Source: a virus. Taken from it: a stretch of 34,975 nucleotides of DNA. The translations under genes and the position numbers were made by a program. The DNA is taken from IMG/VR virus record IMGVR_UViG_3300031963_000501, positions 1 to 34,975 of that record; one strand, 5' to 3'. Every line of letters starts with the position of its first letter. Position 1 is the first letter of the stretch. Positions 8,423-16,739 of this stretch are shown here, one piece after another. The notes under the pieces were generated by a model, which was not told the origin of the DNA, made no database searches, and saw nothing but the letters and a program-made list of their open reading frames with translations.

Positions 8423-10857
8423 TATCCTTTTGTTACGCCGTTAACAATTACTTCATAATTTGCCCCATCGTAATGGGTATTTGTATCTATAGTCACGGTT
8501 GAGCCGCTTATTACATATTGAACCGTTGGAAGCAACTTTTGTCCGTTCTGGAATACAAGTACATTTGCATTCGTGTTTGAAACATTTGTCACGCCTGAGT
8601 TGACCGCCAATACAAGTACATTGGTATTCGATGAAAGGAACGGCGTGTAAGATAACTGAATGTTTACCGTTGCCCCATTTGCTCCAACTAATCCGCTGCC
8701 AGATCCTGTCACCGTGCCACCTTGCGGCGGTGCGCCTGCCAGTGTTATCGTATTACTTACTTTGCTTAAGTCATTTACATTTGGCTTTTCATCGTATAAG
8801 ATAACCGTTCTTGCTGGGCTATTGCTTTTGGGATTGTATTCAAGTTCTTGAATGATGAAATTGGAACTTCCAATCATTCCCTTTCGTCTGAATGACAGTT
8901 GCGTTATGTCCTTGTTTTCCCATTTGACAAAGGTCGTATATTGCTTTCCAAGTTCAATCCTTTTGTATGTTTGTAAATGAAACGTTTTAAAAACTCCTTG
9001 CATCACATTTGTATAATTCGTGACTTCATCCGAAAAGCTAAGGTTAAAATCTCCCCCGCTCGGATCATTGTAATTTACCATGAAAGCCGCAGGAAAATCA
9101 AATGCCGAAGCCGCTGAGCTTGCTTCGTCGTACAAACGAACGTATCCGTCTAATCCGCTTCGCCTGCCTGCGTAATAAAGCAAACGAGGTGCTAAGTTAT
9201 AATTAGGTTCGGCATCGGGAACGGTATTGTAATCGTCGCCGAAAACAAGAGGCATCTGAGCCCCGTATGTTCCACCCGTGGTAATTGCCACGTCGTTTAT
9301 ATGAATGGCTTTGGCAAAGAACTTTGTGTATAAAAATTCAATGCCATTTGGAAATCTGTCCTCAGGGAAATTGTAACCTCCTGAGTAAATGTTAACCCCG
9401 CGCCTTGCTTCCTCTTTGTTTGTCGTATCGTCATCCGTGGCGTATGCCAGTACCTGACTTGATTTGTAATTATCAAGAATGGTTAATTCGCTTCCATCAA
9501 TGTCACGGGTATTCAAGTCATACTTATTTGTATCCTTGAAAAAGCCGTCAAAGGTTGTAAGGGTAATCGCGCCGCTTGCATTGGCTCTGTACCTTACCGT
9601 ATAATTGTCCTTTGGATATGCGTAAACTTGCTTACTTAATACGTCGGTCTCCCATGCAAGATTAAAAATGGTTGTAAGGTCCGCGATAATGTCTTTTACA
9701 TACCAACTATTAGGTATAATGTATTCCAAATTTACCGTTTCCCCTTCCTCTAATCCTTCCTTTTGTGCCACCACGGAGAATGAGCCACCGATAACAAGGT
9801 TAAAGGTTACGTTCTCATATCTCAGCCTCATTTTAACCAAGTCACCTGCCACCAAGTCCCCCAGAAATTCAAGCGCAATGGAATCATTTAATGATGTTTC
9901 ATTGGTCAAATCATACGTTGAAACATTGTTTCCGTTAACCTCAAAGAAAAGAATGAGTTCTGCAAATTGATTTATATCACCGATTGAAGCCGTTAAGTTA
10001 ACGTTCAACTCAGCTATCAATTCATATAACGCATTAATGGGAACGGTATAAACGCCACCTGAGTAATTGCCCCCAGTGTCAAAGTTAGGTGACGTTGTTT
10101 CGTTTGTGAATGCAATGTCAACCGTTCCATAATCCCCAGCCGAATAAACGAAGGACGAAGGCGAAGGATTGGAAGCCCTGAGGTTTACAAAGTCGGCAAT
10201 GTAATCAGCATCCAAGTTAAGCCCCATGGGAATAATCAAGCGGCTGAAAGGATCGGTTTTGAAAATGCTGTTTAATTGGTATCCTTTATTTTGAAACGCC
10301 TTTTCAAGTATTTGCCAAATGAAAATGGCAGGCGTCAACTCATTGTCAACAATGTACGTTTCATTTTCCCACGCTTTCCATTTCATCAAGATGAAGCAAT
10401 GTTCCGAAGTCAATGGATTGTAATTGGTTTTTACCGTCGCCGTGGAAACGGTTATATCTTGCCAGCCCAATGACCTGACTAAAATATTACCCACGTCGGC
10501 AAACCAATCCGCATTGTTTCCAATCAAAGCAACCTTGTAATTATTCGCCTTGAATCCGTGGTTCATCGCATTCAATTCCCCTGAATCCAACCGCGCTTTT
10601 CCTGTAAGAATTGGAACGCCATTTGCCTCCAGCCGTGCGGGTAATAACTTGTAAGCATTGTTTACAATGACGTTGGGCGTCTCAATGTTTTCAAAGATTT
10701 CAATGTTTGTCTTTGTGCCTGGAAGTGTTACATTCCTTTTAGAATGAGCGCCCGATATATTTCCAAGTTCAATGTTTTCAATCGAATAATCAATAGTTAC
10801 ATTAACATCCTTTTGGTTTAAATCGACTTCTTGATTATTTATAAATAATTTTATCAT
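8422..10857 (-). CDS. Tail tip / baseplate hub-like structural protein
   Basis: This 811-residue protein starts MIKLFINNQEVDLNQKDVNV and is beta-rich, with many aromatic and Asn/Asp residues. The first half resembles hub or distal-tail proteins that organise the tail tip. The last 110 residues form a separate Ser/Thr/Gly/Asn-rich module, ending with a short repeated beta pattern (TNVLVLAVNSGVTNV, then NANVLVFQNGQKLLP). That module may be an exposed Ig-like or adhesion domain. It is coupled to its neighbours by ATGA (upstream) and TAATG (downstream). Its position directly before the tape measure is the reverse of the usual order. Function is inferred from size, position and composition. Confidence 0.65.
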   Translation of the reverse strand: MIKLFINNQEVDLNQKDVNVTIDYSIENIELGNISGAHSKRNVTLPGTKTNIEIFENIETPNVIVNNAYKLLPARLEANGVPILTGKARLDSGELNAMNHGFKANNYKVALIGNNADWFADVGNILVRSLGWQDITVSTATVKTNYNPLTSEHCFILMKWKAWENETYIVDNELTPAIFIWQILEKAFQNKGYQLNSIFKTDPFSRLIIPMGLNLDADYIADFVNLRASNPSPSSFVYSAGDYGTVDIAFTNETTSPNFDTGGNYSGGVYTVPINALYELIAELNVNLTASIGDINQFAELILFFEVNGNNVSTYDLTNETSLNDSIALEFLGDLVAGDLVKMRLRYENVTFNLVIGGSFSVVAQKEGLEEGETVNLEYIIPNSWYVKDIIADLTTIFNLAWETDVLSKQVYAYPKDNYTVRYRANASGAITLTTFDGFFKDTNKYDLNTRDIDGSELTILDNYKSSQVLAYATDDDTTNKEEARRGVNIYSGGYNFPEDRFPNGIEFLYTKFFAKAIHINDVAITTGGTYGAQMPLVFGDDYNTVPDAEPNYNLAPRLLYYAGRRSGLDGYVRLYDEASSAASAFDFPAAFMVNYNDPSGGDFNLSFSDEVTNYTNVMQGVFKTFHLQTYKRIELGKQYTTFVKWENKDITQLSFRRKGMIGSSNFIIQELEYNPKSNSPARTVILYDEKPNVNDLSKVSNTITLAGAPPQGGTVTGSGSGLVGANGATVNIQLSYTPFLSSNTNVLVLAVNSGVTNVSNTNANVLVFQNGQKLLPTVQYVISGSTVTIDTNTHYDGANYEVIVNGVTKG

Positions 10858-12056
10858 AGCTGAGCGACTGGCGTATTTTGGTAAATAATTTCAAATGAAA
10901 CACCAATATCCGTCGCCCTGTTGTTATCCGTGTTTATCTCCCCGTTGGCAATGGTTATATTGACATATTTGCCATTCTCAATAATATACACCTCAGGACT
11001 ATTAAACATCGTGGCAATATACAAGGCATCCTCATGACTTACAGCCACCGTGACCGTCTTACTTTTGTTTGACCTTTGATTAACCTTAATAACATTTTTA
11101 TCAAACGTGTTTGCTTTTGGACTTGCGGTAATGTTCCACCGTTGCGCAAGGTTAATCGTATCCGCGTTGCTCGTTTGCTTATCAATCATTAAGCCTGTGA
11201 ACTGGTAACTTTCCGCGCCGCCATATTTTCCGAACCAATGAAGCTCAATGTTATCGTTGCAATTTGGATAAATGTAAATGCGTTGCCTTTCGCTTAGGCG
11301 CGTGTATGTACCTGAGTAAACACCAACGGAAACATCGTAATAATCGTAAAGATCGGGATTGGTTGGAAAATTGCCAGCATGAAAAATGGCAGTGTTCCCA
11401 AATATATTTGATACGCCAACGGACAATGAATATAATTCATTATTTGCCGTGGAGTTTAAATTGTCAACAATGGTAACGGCTGAAGAACCAGACTTTAAAT
11501 AAAATTCAAATTGAGCCGCATTTGTGCCACGCCCAAGGTAACTTAAAAATATGTTACCCGATGAATTGCATTTAATAAAATCATTCCTTTGTGTCAGGAA
11601 TAAAAAAGGATTCGCAGACGGTTGATAAAAATCCCCCATGTCATATTCCCCATCGACAAACAATGAAGGCAACACGTATGCCGTGGTACTGCTTTGCGAA
11701 GCCGTGGAGGTAACGACGAAACCAGATGAATTAACCGTTTGATTAAACGCCGTGCAATACAAAGATGAAATAACGTCGGTATTATTTGTAAGGCTGAACC
11801 CGTAAAGGTTTCCAAAGAAACTTGTTTTGGCGTTTGTCTTTGGTGCAAGCTGAGTAATCAAGAACGATTGAACATTTGTATCAAACACCGCCGACGTTCC
11901 ACTTGTTCCCGTTTGCGCTGCTAAGAATGAGCCTTCAAGCGTTCCGTCAAGGTAAACATTGATTTGTTGCTGAATAACTCCCGACGGTTCAATGGAGCGA
12001 AAAGCCACGGGGTAAAGGCTGCTTGATATGGTATCGGGGTTTATCGTGTAACTCAT
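10854..12056 (-). CDS. Putative distal tail / minor structural protein
   Basis: This 400-residue protein is rich in S, T, N and aromatic residues, is beta-rich by pattern, and has no membrane segment. It shares ATGA overlaps with the HK97 gp10-like gene upstream and the 811-residue tail protein downstream. The C-terminus (SHEDALYIATMFNSPEVYI, then IGVSFEIIYQNTPVAQL) looks like a compact beta barrel of the kind found in distal tail proteins. There is no decisive motif, so the call is by context. Confidence 0.6.
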   Translation of the reverse strand: MSYTINPDTISSSLYPVAFRSIEPSGVIQQQINVYLDGTLEGSFLAAQTGTSGTSAVFDTNVQSFLITQLAPKTNAKTSFFGNLYGFSLTNNTDVISSLYCTAFNQTVNSSGFVVTSTASQSSTTAYVLPSLFVDGEYDMGDFYQPSANPFLFLTQRNDFIKCNSSGNIFLSYLGRGTNAAQFEFYLKSGSSAVTIVDNLNSTANNELYSLSVGVSNIFGNTAIFHAGNFPTNPDLYDYYDVSVGVYSGTYTRLSERQRIYIYPNCNDNIELHWFGKYGGAESYQFTGLMIDKQTSNADTINLAQRWNITASPKANTFDKNVIKVNQRSNKSKTVTVAVSHEDALYIATMFNSPEVYIIENGKYVNITIANGEINTDNNRATDIGVSFEIIYQNTPVAQL

Positions 12057-12580
12057 CTGTTAAGTATTGATTTGTAAAATGTTTCAATCGTGGTTTGAAT
12101 ACTGTATGTTATCGCCCTGTTTATCAAGTCAGCCATTTCAGCCTCCTTTGTTTCCAACGCCTGTTCAATAAAGCCTGTGCGTTTTCCCGTCTTTGAATGC
12201 TTTTGACTTTTAATCGTTGGCATTCCTTCTTTCTTGTGTTTACTTGCAATGGCGAAGGCAATTGACTTAGCTTCTTTATCCGATGCGCCAAACCTTTGTT
12301 TTGCATATTTCATTAAGCCTTTAATGTATTCACTTTCCTTTCGTCCGCTGCCTGGGTAATATGGTATCCGTGCCGCCGTGACCCCTGAATTATTTATCGC
12401 CATGTAATCAGGAACAAAGCCCTCAATGATTAATTCATTTGTTTGGAAGCGTATAACCGTCTCCATGTTCTTAATGGCCGCCCCTGTTAAGTTGTGCCCT
12501 TGCGCTTTCCATTCATTCGCCACGGCGTCAATAGCCATTTGCGCAATGTCATCCGCTAACTTTTGTAACTCTTTCTCCAT
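12053..12580 (-). CDS. HK97 gp10-like tail completion protein
   Basis: This 175-residue protein has the HK97 gp10 pattern: an N-terminal amphipathic helix (MEKELQKLADDIAQMAIDAV), a LTGAAIKNMET segment, a short beta section, then YYPGSGRKESEYIKGLMKYA and a helical C-terminus. Such proteins join head and tail or complete the tail. It begins only 5 bases after a terminator-like hairpin (12585-12610) and overlaps the downstream gene by ATGA. The assignment is moderate, based on helix pattern and motif order. Confidence 0.6.
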   Translation of the reverse strand: MEKELQKLADDIAQMAIDAVANEWKAQGHNLTGAAIKNMETVIRFQTNELIIEGFVPDYMAINNSGVTAARIPYYPGSGRKESEYIKGLMKYAKQRFGASDKEAKSIAFAIASKHKKEGMPTIKSQKHSKTGKRTGFIEQALETKEAEMADLINRAITYSIQTTIETFYKSILNR

Positions 12581-12584
12581 AATG

Positions 12585-12610
12585 AAAAAAGGTAACCCCG
12601 AAGGGCTACC
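12585..12610 (-). terminator. Terminator-like hairpin directly before a start codon
   Basis: Read on the minus strand, an 8-base-pair stem (GGTAGCCC with GGGTTACC, one G-T pair) closes a TTCG tetraloop and is followed by six T. The next gene's ATG is 5 bases further on. The hairpin also has seven T on its other side, so it could act in both directions. Between genes of one operon it may attenuate rather than stop transcription. Confidence 0.7.
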
Positions 12611-12618
12611 GTGTTTTT

Positions 12619-13008
12619 TTAATCAACGCGCAAGGTGAGCGCTAAGGCATTGAATTTAACTTCGTCACCAACTGCAATGGTTTTCGAGGTTGTTAATAAT
12701 CCATGAAACAAAAGGTTTCCCGATGCTGAGGAATCGAATACACCAACGTAATCAGCCACCGCCGAAGGTGATGCACTCGTGGTTATCGTCAACGCCGCCG
12801 TGTTGCTTATCGTTGCCGTGCTTCCCGTGGTTGTTGTCCAACCGCCTGCAGCAACCGAGGCACGCGTATAAAGAGCCGTGCCACCTGTGCCCGTGTCCGT
12901 TGGACTTCCGTTGAATAATTGTACCCATGTCGCCGTGGGCGGCGTCGGGAACGCTCCGCCGTTAATCCAATCGAGTATCTCATTTTCCATGTAATTTGAA
13001 AAAGCCAT
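12619..13008 (-). CDS. Tail fibre protein, Gp80-like
   Basis: This is a 129-residue protein of a common phage family annotated as tail fibre (Gp80-like). It opens MAFSNYMENEILDWINGG and then has ATWVQLFNGSPTDTGTGG, a Thr/Ser/Ala repeat stretch, DYVGVFDSSASGNLLFHGLL and TTSKTIAVGDEVKFNALAL. These blocks match the family in order and spacing, and the full length is typical. It probably forms part of the fibre or tail tip that meets the host surface. A terminator-like hairpin follows its stop codon. Confidence 0.8.
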   Translation of the reverse strand: MAFSNYMENEILDWINGGAFPTPPTATWVQLFNGSPTDTGTGGTALYTRASVAAGGWTTTTGSTATISNTAALTITTSASPSAVADYVGVFDSSASGNLLFHGLLTTSKTIAVGDEVKFNALALTLRVD

Positions 13009-13020
13009 GATATTTATTTT

Positions 13021-13260
13021 TTAGTTAAGGTTAAAATCTGGTTGAACAACGTCAAAGGTTTCAGGAATGCCAAGTATTTGACTTTCGTCGCAAAAGGTAA
13101 TATACCAAAATGGAGGTTCATTTAAGGCAGCGTGCTGTACGTCAACTGCCTGCAAGGTTGTTCCACCTGGCTTTGGTAAACCTTCGTTTATTCGACAAAT
13201 GTCCTGCGCGTGCAAGGCATTAGCCTCATTGTTATATTTGTAGCCGTTAATAGATTGCAT
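13021..13260 (-). CDS. Hypothetical tail-region protein
   Basis: This is a 79-residue protein with no recognised family. It starts within the last 14 bases of the preceding tail gene in another frame and ends 12 bases before the fibre gene. It has aromatic residues near the middle (PPFWYITFCDESQ) and an acidic C-terminal end. The position suggests a minor tail or fibre accessory role. Confidence 0.55.
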   Translation of the reverse strand: MQSINGYKYNNEANALHAQDICRINEGLPKPGGTTLQAVDVQHAALNEPPFWYITFCDESQILGIPETFDVVQPDFNLN

Positions 13261-14905
13261 AGTGTGTGTTTATGTTTGTGTTAATATTAACAATATTTGC
13301 ACTCTGGTCGTTTGCATATACGATTAATTCTGAAATATTACCATTTCTATTTGCGTTAATTCTATTGTATCTGCCAATTGTAAACTCATTCACTCCAGAC
13401 GATAAAGCTCCACTTCTTATAGAAGATGTAAATAATAAGTTATTATTTCTATATATTCTCGACACATACCCAATTAGTCTCGTGTATGAGTATAACCCTC
13501 CCGTTATAAATTGAGCATCGTTGTTTAAAGCATAACCTCCATTGTAATAATCATTTATAAAATTTTGATTGCCAATTCTTAATTCTGGGTCATCGACAGG
13601 CATTGATTGATAATTTATAAAACCTGAAGGATCTACGCCTACACTGCTATTAAATACTCCAAAAATGGATACCTGATCATTTAAAATAACTTGTGTTCCA
13701 ATATTTAAATGTTTTGAAATTAATTCTAAATTTGGTTTATTATATTTAATCAATATATTACCACTGTTTACAATTTGCGGCTGACTTGCCTGCGTTGCCT
13801 GCGTTGCATTCTTTGCATTCCCACTTTGGTCATACCACGTTGTGACAAATACATTTTGATTACTTCCTCCTGCATTCCAAAAAGTACTAAATGTAACTTG
13901 TTGTCCAATGCTAAGCCCACTTGTTCCAACGGCAGTAACTGTAACCGTGCTGCTTGCGCTTATTGTACTATTGACATCAAAAGAAACATCACCTTCTGCA
14001 CCACTTGTACTTGCCCTCACCCTTATCGCACTCCCACTATATGCCGTTCTTAACTTGCGCAAAGAATAAGCCGCTGCTGCATTTGGATACAAATCAAGTA
14101 ACAAACCAGCCGAAGGAGCATTCACCGTCAAATCTGCCGTTGTTGTCCCCGTGGCTAACAAGGAGGCTTGCGGCAACTTGCTAATCAATGCCGATGCGTT
14201 TACACTTGCCGACGTTAACAAGGAGGCTTGCGCCTTTTGAATAAAGTTAATATCACCGCTTAACAAGGCGTTGGCGTTTAAACTTGATGCAACCTTTTGA
14301 ACAAAGTTAATGTCAGCCGTCACCGTTGCCTTGCCTTCCAAACTTGCGGCAAATTTTAACACCGTGGTTAACGATGCGGTCAAGTTACTCGATGTTACAA
14401 TGTTTGCAATGCACTGAACCAAAGTAATAATGCCAGGGTCACAGTTGGTTGGAACAACCAAGTTAAAGCTAAGTTGTACGGTAATCATTCTTTGAAGTCC
14501 CGTAAATGAATCAAAGGTAATCGACGGCGCTTCGGGAATAAATAAATAATTTGGTAAAATGCTTTGTTTTATCTTGTTCAAACGTTGTACAAAGTAATTT
14601 GCATACTGTTGAAGATTTGCCCATTTGTCAATTTGTAACGTCGGGTCTTCATCGCCTTCGTTATCATAACCAAGCAAATCGTCAAAGAACAAAGTCACTT
14701 GATAAGTATCTTGTTTCCGTGTTTGGTCTGAGCCTGTTATCGTTGGCACGGCAAAGAACACGCGGGGGAACTCGTTCAACTCCTGAAAGTCCTCCGTGTT
14801 GCCTTGCCGCACACGGTCGGAAGCCCAACCGAAATTGTAGCTTTTTATCGCCGTTATATTATCAGCGGTATCTTTGAAAATGTCGCTTATTTCCCTAATA
14901 TTCAT
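13247..14905 (-). CDS. Tail protein with arabinofuranosidase-like lectin C-terminus
   Basis: This 552-residue protein is composite. Residues 1-160 resemble a tail-terminator or tail-connector domain (NEFPRVFFAVPTITGSDQTR, YQVTLFFDDLLGYDN, IDKWANLQQYANYFVQRLNK). Residues about 175-255 are 20-residue tandem repeats (VASSLNANALLSGDINFIQK and variants). Residues about 260-552 match the C-terminal region that phages share with alpha-L-arabinofuranosidase B-like and LamG folds: AAYSLRKLRTAYSGSAIRVR, VTTWYDQSGNAKNATQ, FTIGRYNRINANRNGNISEL. This last part could bind or degrade host glycans; catalytic residues cannot be assigned here. Its DNA is visibly AT-richer than the N-terminal part, which suggests domain exchange. 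Confidence 0.72.
   Translation of the reverse strand: MNIREISDIFKDTADNITAIKSYNFGWASDRVRQGNTEDFQELNEFPRVFFAVPTITGSDQTRKQDTYQVTLFFDDLLGYDNEGDEDPTLQIDKWANLQQYANYFVQRLNKIKQSILPNYLFIPEAPSITFDSFTGLQRMITVQLSFNLVVPTNCDPGIITLVQCIANIVTSSNLTASLTTVLKFAASLEGKATVTADINFVQKVASSLNANALLSGDINFIQKAQASLLTSASVNASALISKLPQASLLATGTTTADLTVNAPSAGLLLDLYPNAAAAYSLRKLRTAYSGSAIRVRASTSGAEGDVSFDVNSTISASSTVTVTAVGTSGLSIGQQVTFSTFWNAGGSNQNVFVTTWYDQSGNAKNATQATQASQPQIVNSGNILIKYNKPNLELISKHLNIGTQVILNDQVSIFGVFNSSVGVDPSGFINYQSMPVDDPELRIGNQNFINDYYNGGYALNNDAQFITGGLYSYTRLIGYVSRIYRNNNLLFTSSIRSGALSSGVNEFTIGRYNRINANRNGNISELIVYANDQSANIVNINTNINTHYAIY
14157..14318 (-). repeat. 60-bp tandem repeats encoding a linker
   Basis: A 16-base block (AACAAGGAGGCTTGCG on the plus strand) occurs at 14157 and again at 14217, and another block (CCTTTTGAA followed by a near-identical AAAGTTAAT) occurs at 14233 and 14293. 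Both pairs are exactly 60 bases apart, giving 20-residue units in the tail protein. The units link its N-terminal domain to its lectin-like domain and could vary in copy number. Confidence 0.75.
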
Positions 14906-15186
14906 TTTTTACTTTGCTTTTGTATTTCATGATACAAGTTATCCTCAGCCGCTTTGGACGCAAGGTATTGAAAGACTTCATATAAATTTGCCTTTTCGCT
15001 TGATTGTAAGGGTGTGAGCCCTGCCAAGTTAAACAATCCACACTCAGCTATTTTTTTAATCGTCAAGTACCAACCGTATTTGTCATTCAATTGTCTTGAA
15101 GCGCTGGCATACTTTGCATCGCCTTGCGAAGCATAGAGGTCTGCAAATCTACTTGATAACTCTCGCTTAACTTCGTCAAAAAAAAA
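14902..15186 (-). CDS. Tail assembly chaperone frameshift extension (gpT-like)
   Basis: This frame is open from the run of nine T at 15178-15186 to the stop at 14902, adding about 94 residues to the upstream protein by -1 frameshift (total 359 residues). The sequence reads FDEVKRELSSRFADLY, then KYASASRQLNDKYGWYLTIK, and looks protein-like throughout, including the part upstream of the only local start (a TTG at 15090). That favours frameshift over independent start. By analogy with lambda gpG/gpGT, the extended form would bind the tape measure protein. The TTG overlaps the upstream stop as TTGA, so low-level reinitiation is not excluded. Confidence 0.7.
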   Translation of the reverse strand, partial: FFFDEVKRELSSRFADLYASQGDAKYASASRQLNDKYGWYLTIKKIAECGLFNLAGLTPLQSSEKANLYEVFQYLASKAAEDNLYHEIQKQSKK

Positions 15187-15980
15187 CCAATTTCAAAGCC
15201 AACTTGTAAGGGCAATTTTAAAAAGTCAATGCAATTTCTTTGAAAAACCTCGTCGCTATATGCCTCGTCTTTCTTCCTGAGCAACACAGCAATAACATGA
15301 AGCAAGCCCTGAGCGTCATTGTTTTCAATCGCCTTGCGCCCTTTGTCAAATTGCGCAGCCTCAGCGAACTCAAGTAACGTGGATTTTGCCATTAGCTTAT
15401 CAGGAAGATAATACAAGGTTCCGTTGAAGTCGTAAATCTGTTTGTATTTAAGTTCCTCGGGTACGCTTATCGCATTGAGAATCTTTGAGAACATGAAGGT
15501 TAAATATTTTAGCTCCAGGCTTTCCGCAACCTTGCCATAACACGCATCTAAAGGAATGCCCGTGAAATAATTTACGACCTTTGCCATGTAAGGATATTTT
15601 ACCTGCGCCTCCCAAACCTCGTCCATAATTTCAAGACACTTGTCCAATGCCTTTTGACTTGCGTTGAATTGGTCAATCAATGCAGGAAGGAAACGACGCA
15701 CATTGTCTTTGACATCATTTGTCAAAAGGATTATTTCCAATTCTTGCACCACGTCCGTCGGCGTTGTTTTCAAGTCAACGTTTAACTTCTTTGCATACGG
15801 TTTGATTTTATCATACGCCGCGATCATTTGCTTTTGTGCAACAAGGGCATCAAGTTCAACCTCAGGATATTGAGGTAAAATAAACTTGTGGAAGTAAACG
15901 TATTGTTCCAACGTTATATCCGCTGCGGTCTCAGGATAAAAATACTTTGTATCGGAGTGGCTTAAATGAAATTGTACCAT
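15087..15980 (-). CDS. Tail assembly chaperone (gpG-like)
   Basis: This 297-residue protein is helical and rich in acidic, K, L and aromatic residues. It begins MVQFHLSHSDTKYFYPE and contains an alternating helical array (LDALVAQKQMIAAYDKIKPY, KYPYMAKVVNYFTGIPLDA). It carries no nuclease or transport motif. Near its C-terminus the codons GGT TTT TTT TTG form a slippery run, and the -1 frame is open to 14902. That arrangement is the hallmark of the tail assembly chaperone pair of long-tailed phages, even though this protein is longer than lambda gpG. It overlaps its upstream neighbour by TAATG. Confidence 0.62.
   Translation of the reverse strand: MVQFHLSHSDTKYFYPETAADITLEQYVYFHKFILPQYPEVELDALVAQKQMIAAYDKIKPYAKKLNVDLKTTPTDVVQELEIILLTNDVKDNVRRFLPALIDQFNASQKALDKCLEIMDEVWEAQVKYPYMAKVVNYFTGIPLDACYGKVAESLELKYLTFMFSKILNAISVPEELKYKQIYDFNGTLYYLPDKLMAKSTLLEFAEAAQFDKGRKAIENNDAQGLLHVIAVLLRKKDEAYSDEVFQRNCIDFLKLPLQVGFEIGFFLTKLSESYQVDLQTSMLRKAMQSMPALQDN
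15178..15186 (-). promoter_or_regulatory. Candidate -1 ribosomal frameshift site (T9)
   Basis: Nine consecutive T on the coding strand lie in zero-frame codons GGT TTT TTT TTG. The heptamer T TTT TTT (or T TTT TTG) lets both tRNAs re-pair after a -1 slip. The zero frame continues 30 codons to its stop, while the -1 frame is open for 94 codons with protein-like content. Confidence 0.68.
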
Positions 15981-16276
15981 TATTTGCGTTTGCTTTTTCT
16001 TGTTGGTTCGGGAATGTTATCTGCGATACTTGCGCTCGGTTCAATGTTCTTTGGCTTATCAACCATTTGCGGCAATGCTTTTTCATGGCTAACCAATGGC
16101 AATGACTCAGGGCGTTTTAATTCCCTATACCTGCCCGTGCCCGTTAACCGTACCGCCTTTTCAAGGTGAGAACGAAGCAAAAGCAGTTGTTTTCTTTTCA
16201 TTGGGTGTTCCTGTATCTCTTTGGTTATCTCCTCAATTAAGTGAATGATGTAAACCGCCTTTTCGTTGTTCGTCAT
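15980..16276 (-). CDS. Hypothetical helical protein
   Basis: This is a 98-residue protein. The first half is a likely long helix or coiled coil (AVYIIHLIEEITKEIQEHPM, KRKQLLLLRSHLEKAV), and the C-terminal 35 residues are proline-rich and end with a basic KSKRK. It is linked by overlaps to its neighbours (ATGA with the upstream gene, TAATG with the chaperone gene). No family is recognised. Position suggests a structural or assembly accessory role. Confidence 0.58.
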   Translation of the reverse strand: MTNNEKAVYIIHLIEEITKEIQEHPMKRKQLLLLRSHLEKAVRLTGTGRYRELKRPESLPLVSHEKALPQMVDKPKNIEPSASIADNIPEPTRKSKRK

Positions 16277-16515
16277 TTCGTTATTATGTTTTTTAAATGC
16301 AATTCAACTTCGCACCAGTACGCCGTGTTTTCATCCACGTCTGAGCCAAGTTGTCCGCAAATCGTTTGATTATTGCTTATGATTTGTTCGGTTAAAAACA
16401 AAGCTATTTCCTTTGCCTTTTTAAATCCGTCGTATTCACCCGTGACGTTATGCCTGTATGGCAATTGGTCATATATTTGTAAATGCAATTCCCTTGCTTT
16501 GTCCTGAGGCTTCAT
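16273..16515 (-). CDS. Small acidic paralogue, fourth in tandem array
   Basis: This 80-residue protein begins MKPQDKARELHLQIYDQLPY and ends YWCEVELHLKNIITK. It shares the frame of the three genes before it (an MxPxxKAxEL start and a YWxEVxxxI end), but it is the most diverged copy and carries an insert near the middle. The array is translationally chained by 4-base overlaps. The function of the family is unknown to me. Confidence 0.6.
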   Translation of the reverse strand: MKPQDKARELHLQIYDQLPYRHNVTGEYDGFKKAKEIALFLTEQIISNNQTICGQLGSDVDENTAYWCEVELHLKNIITK

Positions 16516-16739
16516 ATACTTTCTATTTCGTGTTCAACTTCTTCCCAATAATAATATTCATCTTCGCTGCCTTCTACCTCAATGTTCCACTTTTCCTTCA
16601 ATACCTCCCGTGCGGTAAACAAGGCGCTTTGCTTTGCAAGGATTGAAACAAGGATTTCCTGCCCAAGTTCGCCGCCGATGCTTTGAATAAGGTTGTGATA
16701 ATGGGTAAATAATTCCTCTGCTTTTTCTTTTGGTGTCAT
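16512..16739 (-). CDS. Small acidic paralogue, third in tandem array
   Basis: This 75-residue protein begins MTPKEKAEELFTHYHNLIQS and ends YYYWEEVEHEIESI. It is helical throughout, with a strongly acidic C-terminus. The start and end blocks match the neighbouring genes. It overlaps both neighbours by 4 bases (ATGA). Members of this family are frequent in Bacteroidetes phages, but no function is established to my knowledge. Confidence 0.65.
   Translation of the reverse strand: MTPKEKAEELFTHYHNLIQSIGGELGQEILVSILAKQSALFTAREVLKEKWNIEVEGSEDEYYYWEEVEHEIESI

Noticed and set aside
15061-15090. Independent gene starting at TTG 15090 downstream of the chaperone
   Set aside because: The same frame is protein-like upstream to the T9 run, which supports a frameshift extension; the TTG start was kept only as an alternative.
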